NCBI RefSeq assembly: GCF_027943255.1
Contig: NC_072893.1
Coordinates: 57,630,001-57,694,000 of the forward strand
Length of the DNA: 64,000 bases
Reading direction: 5' to 3'
From: Anastrepha obliqua
Taxonomy: Eukaryota; Arthropoda; Insecta; Diptera; Tephritidae
The translations under genes and the position numbers were made by a program. The notes beneath the pieces were generated by a model, which had not been told where the DNA came from, did not search any database, and saw nothing but the letters and a program-made list of their open reading frames with translations. Positions 1 to 11,541 of the stretch are shown here, in pieces; position 1 is the first letter of the stretch; each line of letters begins with the position of its first letter.

Positions 1-1510
1 TCATACGAAACGATCAGCAATAAAGTAATAAACCTTCATTTGCCCTTTTCAATTGGTGACAAGTATTGGTTACACGCTGAAGGCTACTTACGTACATACA
101 TACATGCATACATACAGATAGTTACTCCTCTCTTAACATTCATAATGAAATTCCAATGGGCCTTCCCCTACTCACACGCCATTTGCGATACGAATGCTAA
201 TGAAAAGCTGATGACTACAGCAATAAAAGCAAATATCTTCCTTTCATTAACACCATTTGACAACGAAAACAATTAATTATAAATTTATAATGCAAAGCCA
301 CTGGAAAAAGTTGCGGATAAACGAACATAAAATAAATACTAATGCTCGTATGAATGAATTTATGTGCGAGTTAATAAGCAAATAAAATACAGTGTCAACT
401 ACATTGGAGAGTGCTGAAGCAAATCATACATCCACACACATTCATTCATAGGTATATATGTATGTATGAAACTATTTGTATGCATATTTAAATAGTTAGA
501 AGCCTTTTGGGCACTTGCCATGCTTTGGTTAGCTGTGCAAAAGGATCGTCATACAAAAAGGATTCACACATTTACAGTGAATGCAAATATATGTATGTAT
601 GTATGCATGTACGAATATTTGTAAAATTAATTTTCCATTTTCAAAATTCTATTGGCAGCGCCTGCCCGAAGGGAACGAGGAGGCATGTTTATAGTTAAGT
701 AAGGACGCATGCTGAAGCTATTGTTTTTATTAAGTGTCGCATGATATGAATGCACATAAACACTTCAAGTGGTAACATGACGTGAATAGTGTTTTTCTAC
801 CCAAAGCTTTGCAAAGGCGGGAAACGAATGAAAACGCCCGAAATAGATATAAATACACAGGCAAACAAGCAAGTAAGGACACATGCCATGGAAAATGGTA
901 TGTAGTATTAAAAAAAGAACTTTCTATTTGGCAAAAAAGTGTTACTGGCCGCACATTTGAATGGGTTTTAACAGCTGCATTTAGAGCTCTATAGAGTTCC
1001 AACACAGGCGGCTGCTTTGGTGACTAAGCAGGCGGCAGCATCCGGGCAGCCAGTATCTAAATGGCAGCAGCAACCCTTTTTAATACAATCGCCTTACATA
1101 TGGTAGTAAATTAATACAGTGGCTTCCATAATTTTTCATGCAGCTTTGTAAATGAATTCAATTCACTTTCGTTTAAAAACAAATGAAGAAAAAGGGATAC
1201 AAAAATATTTTTTATTAATGGGTTACTTATGAACAGCTTTGCGCCTTTTAAAAGTACGAGGTGTAACTAGTAAGTAACGAAATTGACGCTGTGAAACACT
1301 TAGTTTTGTTTTCATACACATTTATTTACTATTAAACTCAACTTTCTCCCCTTTCCTCTCACTACATACTCCAGCTCCCTGCAAATCCTTTATTGTTCGA
1401 AGTAGGGCTGGTCGTCTTCGCCGGACTCAAATTGAGGACAGAAGCAGTATTTTTCACAGAACAGACATAAGTGGGACGCCGCAAAATCCATTGAATTTGG
1501 CACTGAAATA
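1..1510. other. No gene recognised; AT-rich DNA with microsatellites
   Basis: Short open frames occur on both strands but none shows a recognisable domain or codon-like composition. Imperfect (CATA)n/(GTAT)n microsatellites lie at about 92-116, 451-470 and 588-612. I see nothing else that can be supported. Confidence 0.6.
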
Positions 1511-1705
1511 TATATAATTGGCGCATACACCCTTTCTGGGTGTTTGGCCCAGCTCCTCCACCTACTATATTTGTGGTGTGCGTCTTGATGTTGTTGCACA
1601 AATGGAGGGACCTACAGTTTCAAGCTGACTCCAAACGGCAGATATTTTTTATGAGGAGCTTTTTTATGGCAGAAGTACACTCGAAGGTTTGCCATTGCCT
1701 GGAAT
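1511..1705 (-). mobile_element. tRNA-derived SINE, 5'-truncated copy
   Basis: On the minus strand this matches the body of the SINE family seen complete at 63511-63820. It begins with a TATATA-type tail and the TAATTGGCGC end, then the conserved blocks around GTGTTTGGCC, AAATGGAGGGACC, ATGAGGAGC and GTTTGCCATTGCC. The tRNA-like head is missing, so the copy stops at about 1705. Confidence 0.8.
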
Positions 1706-2537
1706 ACTTTACTTGGCTAAAAACCTCTTGTCCGGCGATACGGAGTGAGCCAGCACATTGCCATCGTTAAAAACCCATGACTTCCACATTTTGGGTAATT
1801 TCTTCTCATTCCCTTCAGCACCAACGTGAAGGTAATAATGATGACTAATACTAATTTTAGTCTTTAGTAACCCGCACTTTTACCCCCACCTATGAAAATT
1901 GAACGAAATATTCATTATTTTTCTATGTAAAAGGGTAAATCGTTGTGGAAACATTTTCCAAATCCTTCAAGATGTCAATAATAATGGACTCCTAATTTCC
2001 TATCCATGAATCACGCCCGAATCGATAGAGATACTCCTCTAAATGTTTTTGCCTCTTGCATTTTTTTGGATTACCGCACGTATTATATCATGGCCGCTTA
2101 TTACCATCAGTTCCAAAACAATTCCACTGCTCGCATGTTTAGTATGTATGACGCCGGAACTTAAGACGGACCGTCTCCGGATAAGGAGAATCCTTGTTTT
2201 TGATTTTGGTTTCATACCATTTTATTTGAGAATTGGGTAATGAGAACTTGCGATGTAGGGAAATGTCTCTCTTACCTCACTATTATCTACACCAATCGCA
2301 GTAGCTCTTGACACTACCAGCTTTCTCACAAACTCAATCACTTCACTCACTTTTTGCTGAAGTTTAAATATAATCTTTTAAAGTTTCATCCGATGTCACG
2401 TAAATATTTGCTCAGCAAAATACTCTATATTCTTAGATGAGTTTTTCGTTGGCAGTTGCGAATGCAAGTGTAAATTGAAGTGAAATTATTTAAAACACAA
2501 CACCTGATTTTGCTCGCCGGCATTATCGTCATTGATA
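1706..2537. other. No feature recognised
   Basis: About 830 bases without a recognisable coding region or repeat. A 65-codon open frame at 2043-2240 has no domain that I recognise. Confidence 0.5.
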
Positions 2538-3829
2538 CGAGGGGTGCCTTTTATATCTCAGGATTTGGCAATCCTGGTGTTGCAATCTGGCAACTGACAA
2601 CTGTATCTCAAAGTTTGACAGTTTTTGGCTTTTACGTACTCAGAAGGTTTTGAAATACCAGCACTATTTGTGTTGTTTACAGTAACTTAAAAGATTCATC
2701 TCGGTCCAAAAATGGAATTAAATCGTGAACATTTTCGTGCGATTATTTTTTACAACTTTCGACGTGGATTAACTCAGCAACATTGCATGGATGAACTTAA
2801 TTCATTTTTTGGCGATGAAGCTCCATCAAGGACCAGTGTTTATCGATGGTATGGTGAATTCAATCGTGGTCGTAGTTCACTCCAAGACGAATTTCGTGAA
2901 GGTCGTCCAAAATCAGATGTTGCTCCGAAAACCATTGATGCTGTGCGCGAACTGATATTGCAAGATCATCATGTGACCTATCGTGAGATTGAGACAATCT
3001 TAGGCATTAGTGGGACCAGCATACATTCAATATTGCATAAACATTTGATTGTCAAAAAAATTTGTTCGCGTTGGATCCCACACAATTTGTCAATCGCTCA
3101 AAAAAAGGCTCGTGTCGATTGGTCGAAGAAAATGCTCAAAAAATACGATCGCAGGGCTTCGAAACACGTCTATGACATCGTGACAGGTGATGAATTATGA
3201 ATTTACGCGTATGAGCCCGAAAGTAAACAGCAGTCGTCTGTATGGGTGTTTCAAGATGAGCCAAATCCAACAAAAGTTGTTCGCGCACGAAGCACTTCCA
3301 AGCAAATGGTCGCCTGTTTTTTCGGAAAAACTGGACATGTCGCAACCGTACTACTAGAACAACGCAGAACAGTAAATTCTGAGTGGTACACAACCATTTG
3401 TTTGCCAGTTGTCTTCCAAGAAATTAGGAAAACCAATCGCCAAAGACGGATCACTCTTGACCAGGACAATGCGAGCTCTCACACATCGGCTCAAACAACT
3501 GCATTTTTGAGCATCCAAAACATCGAATTAATGGGTCATCCGCCGTATAGTCCTGACTTGGCACCGAATGACTTCTTTTTATTCTCGTACGTAAAAAACA
3601 AACTGAGAGGTCAACGTTTTTCGACACCTGAAGGAGCGGTTGCGGCATTCAGAATGCATGTTTTGGAGGTACCTCATTCAGAGTGGCAAAAGTGCTTCGA
3701 CAATTGGTTCAAACGCATGCAAAAGTGTATAGATCTTCATGGAGAATATTTTGAAAAACAATAAAGTGATTTTCGATGATAAAAATTTGTTTTTGTTCTC
3801 TAATCCCGACATATAAAAGGCACCCCTCG
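2538..3829 (+). mobile_element. Mariner element, full length (1292 bp)
   Basis: Both ends are preserved. The left end CGAGGGGTGCCTTTTATAT is matched inverted at the right end with few differences over about 28 bp, and TA dinucleotides (2536-2537 and 3830-3831) flank it as expected for a mariner target duplication. Length is typical for mariner. The single gene runs left to right inside. Confidence 0.95.
2712..3764 (+). pseudogene. Mariner transposase (DD34D) with one premature stop
   Basis: Cut-and-paste transposase that would bind the terminal repeats and excise and insert the element at TA. One frame of 350 codons runs from ATG to TAA and is interrupted only by TGA at 3198-3200. The N-terminal helix-turn-helix region (about residues 1-110, starting MELNREHF) is followed by the first catalytic motif GDE, which sits two codons before the stop. 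The second Asp is in DQDNASSH and the third in APNDFFLF, with exactly 34 residues between them. The stop falls where this family has a conserved Trp, so TGG to TGA is the likely lesion. An ATG at 3246 opens a 172-codon downstream frame, but a protein from it would lack the DNA-binding domain and first Asp. Inactive as it stands, but among the least decayed genes here. Confidence 0.93.
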
Positions 3830-4095
3830 TAGTACCAGTAAAAAAAATAGAGGTTTTGCTGTAGCCTCTTAAGTATCAAATTTGTCTGAGCCGACCAGTG
3901 AAAACTATAAAATCATGAGTTGAAAGACACACTAAGGTTAGGAATAGTATAAAATATCTACTCGGTTAGAAGGCTCAATTTACTAGGTAGACGCGGAAAA
4001 GTCTTTTCGGCTTTGTAATAAAAAAAAAAAAATACTATTATATGTTTCATTAACACTATTATATGTATAAGAGACCTATGTATTAATTTTTAGCA

Positions 4096-4375
4096 GCCGC
4101 TGTAGCCGAATGTGTTAGGGAGTGACTACCATTAGGAAGCGCATGGACCCGAAATACTAACTGATAAAAAAGGTTTTGCTAAAACGGTTACTTCTCGGCA
4201 AGCTTCGAGATAATTCCTGCCATGAAAAGGCTCCTCATAAAAAAACCATTTGCCATTCGGAGACGGTATGAAATTGTAAGACTCTCCATTTGTGGAAAAA
4301 TTTTAAACGTATACCTCAAATATTCGTAGGAGGAGGAACTCGACCAAACACCCAAAAGTGCAAGTCTCAATTATT
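4096..4375 (+). mobile_element. tRNA-derived SINE, diverged copy
   Basis: Plus-strand copy starting with a GCCGCTGTAGCCGAATG head that carries an A-box-like motif. The B-box region is degraded. Body blocks CTCGGCAAG, CCTGCCATGAAAAGGCTCCTCATAAA, CTCCATTTGTGG and GTAGGAGGAGGAACTCG are present in family order, ending CTCAATTATT. Confidence 0.75.
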
Positions 4376-5371
4376 GATTTATTTTCCTATACAAAGAACT
4401 AACATAAGAATCATACAAAATATAAGGAAGCATGTAACTAAAAATCATTATATTTAATGTGCCAAACCCGTTTTTGTGCACACTTTTGGAATTCACTGTA
4501 TGCATAGTTTTGGCAACAAAATCCAACCAGAAGTCATCAGCATTGAATTCCTTTTCATTTGATGCTTTTTAACCTTCTGTTTTGTTTTTGTTGTTTTTTG
4601 AATTATTTTCTTTTTTTGTTGAATATATGTATATAAACATACATACATATTTACTGTAACAGTTCGTCAGTTTGGAACTGGCGCTGAGCCTTGGATTGGG
4701 CAGTAGAGAGAAACTCAACAGCATCTATGACTTCAAACTTGGGTACAGTTACGTATATGTATGTATGTACATATACCCATATTTACACATGTGCATATGT
4801 ATGCATGTATGTATGTGGCTCAGACATCTATCTGAATTAACGTTTCTGGCTTCTTTTGGGGTCGGGGAGTTATTTGTGTGCTGCAAAGGATTCCACACCT
4901 CTGTTTAGTATTAAAATATATTTGAGTCCTTATTTCTTGCTTGATTTCTCATCTCTCTTTTTGGTTGCTTAATGCTTGCAAAATTAGTGAGTATGGCATT
5001 TGCGCATTTATAAGTATAATTATGTTATAGCTCGATAATTTACACGGTACCATTTTTGGTATTGCACAAAGATATGAGTATCAAATTAAAGAGGGCGGTG
5101 TTGGCAAAATTGTTTACATATTTATATTTACTGAAAAAACTCAGAAGCTAAATTTAAGAATTCTAATGTGTTTTTAAGATAAAACTTAGCAAAACTCAAT
5201 ATGAAAAAAAGAATAAATTTTAACCAAAATCATGCTTTGAAATCACAAGAATTATGGAATACGAGTAAAATACTAATCCGGTTGAACTATTCATTTGGCA
5301 GGGCCTATCTATGTGTAGAGGAAGAAATGAGAATAAATTCCTTATAAGTGGATTAAATCCGTATTTGAGGC
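4376..5371. other. No gene recognised; microsatellite-rich
   Basis: AT-rich. GTAT/CATA microsatellite tracts lie at about 4624-4650 and 4752-4815. The 78-codon frame at 4672-4908 runs through the second tract and is not credible as a gene. Confidence 0.55.
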
Positions 5372-5683
5372 AGCCGAAATCGGAATTATAGTTTATGGAT
5401 GCATTCGCACAAGTGGCCCGGGGAAATTAATAATTTTAGCAATAAAAGTAAGTGCCAATATTACATAAATATCCTCAAAGCGATTGCAATAACTGAAGGA
5501 AGGAGGCTGATTGATAGCAATTTTAGGCTACAACAGGATAAAGCTCCAATCCACACCGCAAAAAAAGTATCGAAATACTTAGGAGAACAAAATAAAGACA
5601 TCTTGAAAGGGCCAGTGGAAAGTTCAAACCTACTCCCCATTGAAAACACTTGGGCAATATTAAAACTGTGCATATCGTAAATA

Positions 5684-6805
5684 CAGGGTCCGGCACTCTA
5701 AGTGTAACCAACTTCAGATCGCTCGCTCGATGCACGGGCATCAGCTGTCTGTTAGTTGGCTAAAGTACAGTCCAGAGTATTGTTTACAAGTGCGAGAGTA
5801 AACGTGATTTTGCGATTGCAATATATTTGGCTTTCGCACCTTTACTTGTTACAATGATACTGGTAGCATCGCGAAACGTCATGGAGGTGGTCATCAAAAG
5901 ACCACAACGTCACGTGAAATGGTTCAAAAAGTGAAGAGGCGACTTAAAATGGCGAAAGAACTGAAAATATCTGACCGTAGCATTCGCCTGAAAGATTACT
6001 GAAAGATGATCTCAAGGTCAAGCCTTACAAGATCGAAAAGGCGCAAGATCTCATACCAAAGCAGCAACAAGTCAGATTTGAGAGAGTGAAGGAGTTGCTC
6101 TGCTTGGCCGAAAGAGGTCAATTTCCGAACATCGTGTTTCCTGACGAGAAAATGTTTCAAATTGAGCAATTCGTAATTCCCAAAACGATAGGATTTACTT
6201 AACTGACCATTCATACGAGAATTTGAGTCATCGATTGGCCACCAGGAGGCAGCAACCGCCACAGGTAATGGTTTGGGCCGCTTTAATCGCTGATGAGCGG
6301 TCTCCAATCATTTACATCGAGCCTGGCGTCAAGGTAAATATTATCAGAAAAGCCGTGGGCAGACAATCATTGCGGTTGCAGACCATGGACGTTTCAACAG
6401 AACTTGTCACCGTCTCACAAAGCTAAAGTGAACCCAGAATGGCTGAAAAACAACGTTCCGAACTTCATAACGTCCACACAAAGGCTCTGAAATTCATCAA
6501 ACGCGAATCCGATGGATTATTCTCTTTGGTTCATTTTAGAGAGCAAGGTCTTGAGGCGCTGAAAAAAGCCATTGTCCGCAAGTGGGGCAAAATATCTGCA
6601 AGGCACATTCGGGCAGCTTGCGATTAGTTTCTGGACCGTCTCAAGGCCATAGTCAAGGCAAAAGGTGGTAATATCGAGCAAAAGTAAATTGATTCTTAAT
6701 TTTGTATTACTTTCACACATTTTTTATTTTACATTGAATAAGAGTAATTTTCCAAACTAATTTTATGGTCATTTTAATTGGTTACACTTCGTGTGCCGGA
6801 CTCTG
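5684..6805 (+). mobile_element. DD37D (maT-like) Tc1/mariner element, 1122 bp
   Basis: Inverted ends start CAGGGTCCGGCACTC on the left and CAGAGTCCGGCACAC on the right, both continuing to GTGTAACCAA, so about 28 bp of terminal repeat. TA lies on both sides (5682-5683, 6806-6807). It sits inside the coding remnant of a Tc1-like transposase, so it arrived after that element. Confidence 0.9.
5905..6687 (+). pseudogene. DD37D transposase, multiply frameshifted
   Basis: Recognisable stretches fall in order across all three frames: a KVKRRLKMAKELKISDRSIR N-terminal piece, a FERVKELL piece, the first catalytic motif PDEKMF near 6150, VMVWAAL near 6270, FQQNLSPSHKAK near 6400 and NPMDYSLW near 6505, ending NIEQK before TAA 6685-6687. 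The second Asp is replaced by Asn (QQN). From that position to the Asp of MDY there are 37 residues, which places the element in the DD37D group. At least one internal stop and several frameshifts make it inactive. Family placement comes from counting spacing and is reasonably secure; the subfamily is not. Confidence 0.8.
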
Positions 6806-6960
6806 TAAACACCTCAAAACATCAACGAATTAAAGAAATGTATTCATGCAACTTGGGATAGAGAAACTTCGGATGAATAAAAAAACTTGTCAATACGATA
6901 GGTGATCGTTTAGTTAAAATGCCGTTAAACGGGGGCCATTGGGGTTATTAATGTTATAGG

Positions 6961-7619
6961 AACCTTATTTTATAACGCTTTTTTAAATGCCCTTTGGTTT
7001 TATATATAAGATTTAACCGTATATTTGGAGGTATATTTAGTTTTTTTACACTTTTAAATTCAATAATGTTAATGTTATTAATTTATGAAAACAAATATCA
7101 ATATTTTCATTTATAATAAAAATATGCTATATTGAATACATTGTAATTTTGCTGGATGGAAACTTTTTTATGTGATATATTGTATGTATTAGAGTTCCAG
7201 ATACCCGGGTATCGAGTGTAGCGAGTAGCTCAAATGCTTTTTAGAAATTTTTGAGATTTGGAACAATTTGAGCAACTAAACAAAAATTGTGAATTTTATT
7301 TATCAGTATATCTTTAATTTTCCAACGAAGTTGGCAATATGTATAAATAATTTATAAAACTGAAAAAAAGTTCTGACAAAAAAACCACAATAATCAAAAG
7401 TATTGCTTGAAAAACTCGACATACTCAAGCTCGAAAATTCTCGAGTAGTGAACATCTAACAGGTGTGCGAGCACTCGTTTCCCATTTGCCCGGACTGTTC
7501 GAAAATTCGCGAACAAATTCGAAATGAATAAGAGATGCTAGTCCCGGAATCCCGAAACTGCGGTATTTAAGCGTTTTGTAATTGCTGAAAGTTTTGAGAT
7601 TAGCATATATGTAAGTATT
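6961..7619. other. No feature recognised
   Basis: AT-rich DNA without a recognised gene or repeat. A self-complementary CCCGGGTATCGAGTG / CTCGAG-rich patch occurs at about 7200-7450 but no bounded element could be drawn. Confidence 0.5.
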
Positions 7620-8046
7620 AGGGCGGGTCGATTTAAAAATCGCTCATTGCTCTGTGAAAATCGTATTCTAGGGATCAAAATAAGAAACTTTGCCGAAGGA
7701 ACCATACCTCTAAAACGAATTCTCATGTCCCCCAATTTGTGTCGAACGAAAAATCCCACTTTGACCCATTTAGAGTGCTCCAATCGAGTCCAAATGTATG
7801 ACCGACCCCCACTAACTTTGGACAGCCGATCCACCCATGCCAGGGGCACACCCCCTGGAACTCCCCTGGGGGGTTCCCCATACAATCATTTCAAAATATC
7901 ACCATTTTTGGCCTTTACATGAGAAAATAAACTAAAAAGTTCGACCCAAATTGGGGGACATCAGAATTCGTTTTAGAGGTATGGCTCCTTCGGCAAAGTT
8001 TCTTATTTTGATCCCTATAATACGATTTTCACAGAGCAATGGGCGA
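7620..8046 (+). mobile_element. Fold-back MITE, copy 1 (right end truncated)
   Basis: Starts AGGGCGGGTCGATTT. About 110 bases near the left (7640-7755) reappear inverted at 7938-8046, covering TTGCTCTGTGAAAATCGTAT, GGGATCAAAATAAGAAAC, TTTGCCGAAGGA and CCCCCAATTTG. The GC-rich core around CCCCTGGAACTCCCCTGGGG is not part of the arms. The right terminal repeat is cut off where a non-LTR fragment begins. Copy 2 lies at 53825-54251. Open frames in this palindrome are by-products of the symmetry. Confidence 0.85.
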
Positions 8047-9060
8047 GGAAGCTATATGAAAGAAAAACTTAAACCAGGAGATCTTACTGGACATCTCAAT
8101 ATTTTGAACAGGGTTCAATATACAGTATGTATAACCTAGGCGAATGATCACACAGAATCCGTACTCAATTTTATAAAGAGATGCAAGATTATCTTTCCAT
8201 CTAGGGAAGAGTGAAACACTAACCCAACATGGGTAAATGATGGCTACACAGATGGTTCCAAAACGCTCCAAGTAGTAAGAGCAGGAATGGTGGGGCCTAG
8301 AGCACACAAATCCCTAACCCTAAGTAGAGATAGCACAATTATCCATGCGGAGTTCTTCACCATAATGGAAACAATGGACATCATATTCAAAAGAGGGTTC
8401 GAGAAAGTAAAAATTAAAATACTTTCGGACAGCCAATCGGTTCTCAAAGCCTTGAAAAGCTTCAAATTCAAGTCAAAAGTCCTAATAGAGTGTAACAATG
8501 CACTCAACAAACTGGCCACTCATAGTCAGTCAGTCACTGATTCGGGTACCAGGACATGAGGGACACGAAGGAAACGAGAAGGTAGACTTTTGTGCCAAAA
8601 AAGGGGCAGAAGGGCTATTTATTGGGCCAACCCCATTTTTCGGCTTTAACAAAAATAATATAAAACAGGAAACCAAAAAATGGATCGAAACTAAAATCAG
8701 AGAACACTGGAACGCCACAAGCGGCCTTAATCACTTCAAAAAGTTTTTCAATGACAGCAGTACAAAATCTGATTTAACCTTAGATAAAAAGGACCTCAGA
8801 TTACTCTGTGGAACACTTACAGGTCATTTTACCTATAATAAACACTTTAACACAATAGGATTATCTAATACAAGATTATGCAGGTTCTGCTGTGATGAAG
8901 AGGAGTCTATGGAACACTTAATCACAAACTGTGAGGCATTAGACTACAGGAGACACAAAATCCTGGGCTCGTACCTACTAGAGGAGGAAGACCTACAATT
9001 GCTCCCTCCTAAGGAGCTGGTTCGAATCCTCGGTATACGAAATAATTATAATTAAGTAAT
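8047..9060 (+). pseudogene. Non-LTR retrotransposon ORF2 3' part (RNase H + zinc knuckle)
   Basis: Encodes the RNase H domain and C-terminal tail of an I/R1-like retrotransposon polyprotein, which would remove the RNA template strand. YTDGSK at about 8245-8262 holds the first Asp, HAEFFTIMET the Glu and LSDSQSVLKALK the next Asp. A frameshift near 8535 moves the frame before RVPGHEGHEGNEKVD, which holds the last His/Asp part. The tail contains CRFCCDEEESMEHLITNC (Cys-Cys-His-Cys) and ends ILGIRNNYN with TAA at 9053-9055. Reverse transcriptase and endonuclease are absent, as expected of 5' truncation. The left border meets the truncated fold-back MITE. Confidence 0.85.
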
Positions 9061-9061
9061 T

Positions 9062-10005
9062 AGGGGTGACTCGCTGTCGTGTGACTTCTTTAACCTGATG
9101 TTGGAGAGCATCCTACGAGCCGCAGAACTGAATCGCTTAGGCACAATATTTTATAAGAGAGTACAATTGTTGGCGTATGCCGATGATATTGACATTATCG
9201 GCCTTAACAACCGCGCTGTTACTTCTGCCTTCTCCAAACTGGATAAAGAGGCAAAACGAATGGGTCTGGTGGTGAACGAGGTCAACACGAAGTACTTCCT
9301 GTCTTCAAACAAACAGTCGGCGCACTCGCGTATCGGCACCCACGTCACTGTTGACAGTTATAATTTCGAGGTTGTAAAAGACTTCGTTTATTTAGGAACC
9401 TGCATTAACACCGATAACAATGTCAGCCTTGAAATCCAACGTAGAATCTCTCTTGCCAACAAGTGCTACTTTGGACTAAGTAGGCAATTGAGCAGTAAAG
9501 TCCTCTCTCGACGAACAAAACTAACACTCTACAAGGCTCTCATCATGCCCATCCTAACGTATGGCGCAGAAGTATGGATGACAACATCCGATGTAGTGAC
9601 ACTTGGAGTGTTTAAGAGAAAGATTCTGCGTAAGATTTTTGGACCCTTGCACGTTGACAGCGGCGAATATCGCAGACGATGGAACGATGACCTGTATATG
9701 CTTTACGACGACATAGACATAGCGCAGCGAATAAAGATCCAGCGACTACGTTGACTGGCTCATGCCGTCCGAATGGATACTCGTACAAACGCTCCGGCTT
9801 TGAAAGTATTCTATGCGGTACCAGCTGGTGGTAGCAGAGGAAGACCTCCTCTGCGTTGGAAAGTTCAGGTGGAGAAGGACTTGGCTTCACTTGGTGTGTC
9901 CAATTGGCACCGGTTAGCACGAGAAAGAAACGACTGGCGCGCTTTGTTAAACTCGGCCAAAATCGCGTAAGCGGTTATCTCGCCAATTAAGAAGAAGAAG
10001 AAGAA
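9062..10005 (+). pseudogene. RTE-like non-LTR reverse transcriptase, 3' part, one stop
   Basis: C-terminal half of a non-LTR reverse transcriptase. A single frame from 9098 to 9970 (about 290 codons) is broken only by TGA at 9752-9754. It contains the catalytic YADDIDIIG (near 9176), the thumb block LGTCINTD, LTLYKALIMPILTYGAEVW, KRKILRKIFGP, and after the stop a VRMD / GRPPLRWKVQVEKDL tail. The stop replaces the Trp expected in the LRWLGH-type block, so TGG to TGA is likely. The 3' end GCCAATTAAGAAGAAGAAGAAG looks like a simple-repeat tail. Four more fragments of the same general type occur (14766, 17330, 26545 on the minus strand, 59600). RTE-like placement is my judgement; the reverse transcriptase call is firm. 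Confidence 0.85.
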
Positions 10006-10224
10006 TTAGGGGCGCACAACCCCTACAACCATTACCATTACCATGGTTGTATGAACGATATTTCTCAAACTAAACTTGAATAAATACGATACGAAAAATG
10101 TATCAAGAAATAGCTCTGTTTTAGAATCGCTTTGCTTGGGTTTCTTTGAACCAAATAAATAAGAGTCACATTCAAAATATATTAGTCTCCAACATTCAGC
10201 AAAATCTATTTAATATAACAATGG

Positions 10225-11541
10225 TGTGTTAAAATGTTTCGATGTTGGTGCATGACTACCATTCGCAATTCACAGAGAGAACGTCGGTTCGAATCCAGAG
10301 TTCGTAAATACTTATCATTGATGAGTAAAATATCCCTCATTCAGCTGATAAAAACTCAATTCAGTGCATTTTGTTTTGAGTTTTTCATTTCTGCTTAAAA
10401 CCAAACAAGAGAGCATCAGTCATTTTTTGAAACAGCGAAAAAATCATTTATTAACATTCCTCTTTCGACATTCTTTTAACATGCGCTCTTTGAAAGCATC
10501 AACCGAATTGAGTGTTCGCTAGCTTATTCTCTCCTCTCAGATTATTTAAAAATGATAAACTCTCTTCAACAATAGCAATCATTTTGTATGCTCAGTGAGT
10601 TTTCTTTGAAAGCATCATTTTTTATCACTCTTTTATATTGACACATTTTCCTACTTGAATTTCTATCGCCGTTAGTTTTTATTAAAGCATTTTTGTGGCT
10701 AGTTTGCGTTTGCACGTGTTTCACGTGTGCAAAAAGTATAAAAAATGGGCAGATTTTCTAGCTGTTTATCAAATTGAATGAAAGTTTATTCAAAAGTACA
10801 GATTTTGACGAACCGAATGTGGATCAGTCTTAAATAATATATTTAATCGACTTTCATTAAATTCAATGAACCTCAACTTTAATGAATTTTCTTTTACTTT
10901 CTTTCTTTCAAATTCTTTGAAATGTTTATTTTCATATAAGTTTTATTTATTATTTATATTAAAAAAAGGGTATGCTCGAAATGCATATTTATAATTGAGC
11001 ACTGCAAAAAGAGACAATATTGAATATCAAATTACTTATCATTGATAAATTTATATAAACTTGAGCTCAAATAAAGAGCGCATCATTTACAAAACTCGAG
11101 GGATGAAACCAAAGCGAATGCTCACAGAACGACGAGCACTCTTTGTATACAAACAAATGAGTAATAAAAGTGTTTGAGGAGTTTACGCAAAATAGATCCT
11201 CTCAATGATTTACTCAGAGAATATTTTGTATGAGTTGTATTGCTTTTGGTGATAGCTTGAAAGAGTAGGAGCGAATTTTGAGCGCTCTACGCACTCTGTT
11301 CGAATCTCGGTGAAACACCAAAATTAAGAAAAACATTTTTCTCGGCAGGCAATGGCAAACCTTCGAGTGTACTTATGCCATAAAAAAGGTCCTCTTAAAG
11401 CAATATCCGCCGGTCGGAGTCGGCTTAAAAGTGTACGTCCCTCCATTTGTGCAACAACATCAAGACGCACACCATAAATAGTAGGAGGAGCTCGGCCAAA
11501 CACCCAAAAAGTGTGTACGCGCCAATTATATATACATATAA
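10225..11541 (+). mobile_element. tRNA-derived SINE interrupted by a hAT-like MITE
   Basis: The left part (about 10225-10295) matches the SINE head from GTTGGTGCATGACTACCATTC through ACAGAGAGAACG to GGTTCGAATC. The right part (11299-11541) resumes at TTCGAATCTCGGTGAAACACC and continues through the usual body (CTCGGCAGGCAATGGC, CGGTCGGAGTCGG, CTCCATTTGTGC, GGAGGAGCTCGG) to the TAATTATATATA tail. The 1003 bases between are a separate insertion. The B box itself is the target site. Confidence 0.88.
10296..11298. mobile_element. Non-autonomous hAT-like element, 1003 bp
   Basis: Inverted ends CAGAGTTCGTA (left) and CAGAGTGCGTA (right, read on the minus strand) match at 10 of 11 positions. They are flanked by a perfect 8-bp direct repeat TTCGAATC (10288-10295 and 11299-11306). 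An 8-bp duplication with short CAGNG-type ends is the hAT signature. No transposase frame exists inside. The interior is AT-rich with scattered GAGCGC / GAGTG-like motifs. Confidence 0.85.

Larger units (their letters stand above)
5372..6960 (+). pseudogene. Tc1-like transposase remnant split by an inserted element
   Basis: The left piece (5372-5681) encodes the C-terminal catalytic half of a Tc1-like transposase: a WGC-like block reduced to YGCIRTSGPGEI, then QQDKAPIHTAKK (second Asp, with Asn changed to Lys in the usual DNAP) and PIENTWAILK (catalytic Glu). The reading breaks at TA 5682-5683, where an 1122-bp element is inserted. It resumes after 6807 with residues resembling TPQNINELKKCI and a short C-terminal tail to about 6960. 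Several stops and a frame change are present. The N-terminal DNA-binding region is missing or unrecognisable. Confidence 0.8.

Noticed and set aside
4672..4908. 78-codon frame as a gene
   Set aside because: It crosses a GTAT/CATA microsatellite that produces the Tyr/Cys/Met-rich peptide.
7538..7922. Overlapping 91- and 115-codon frames in opposite directions
   Set aside because: Lie within the fold-back MITE; similar peptides on both strands come from the inverted arms.
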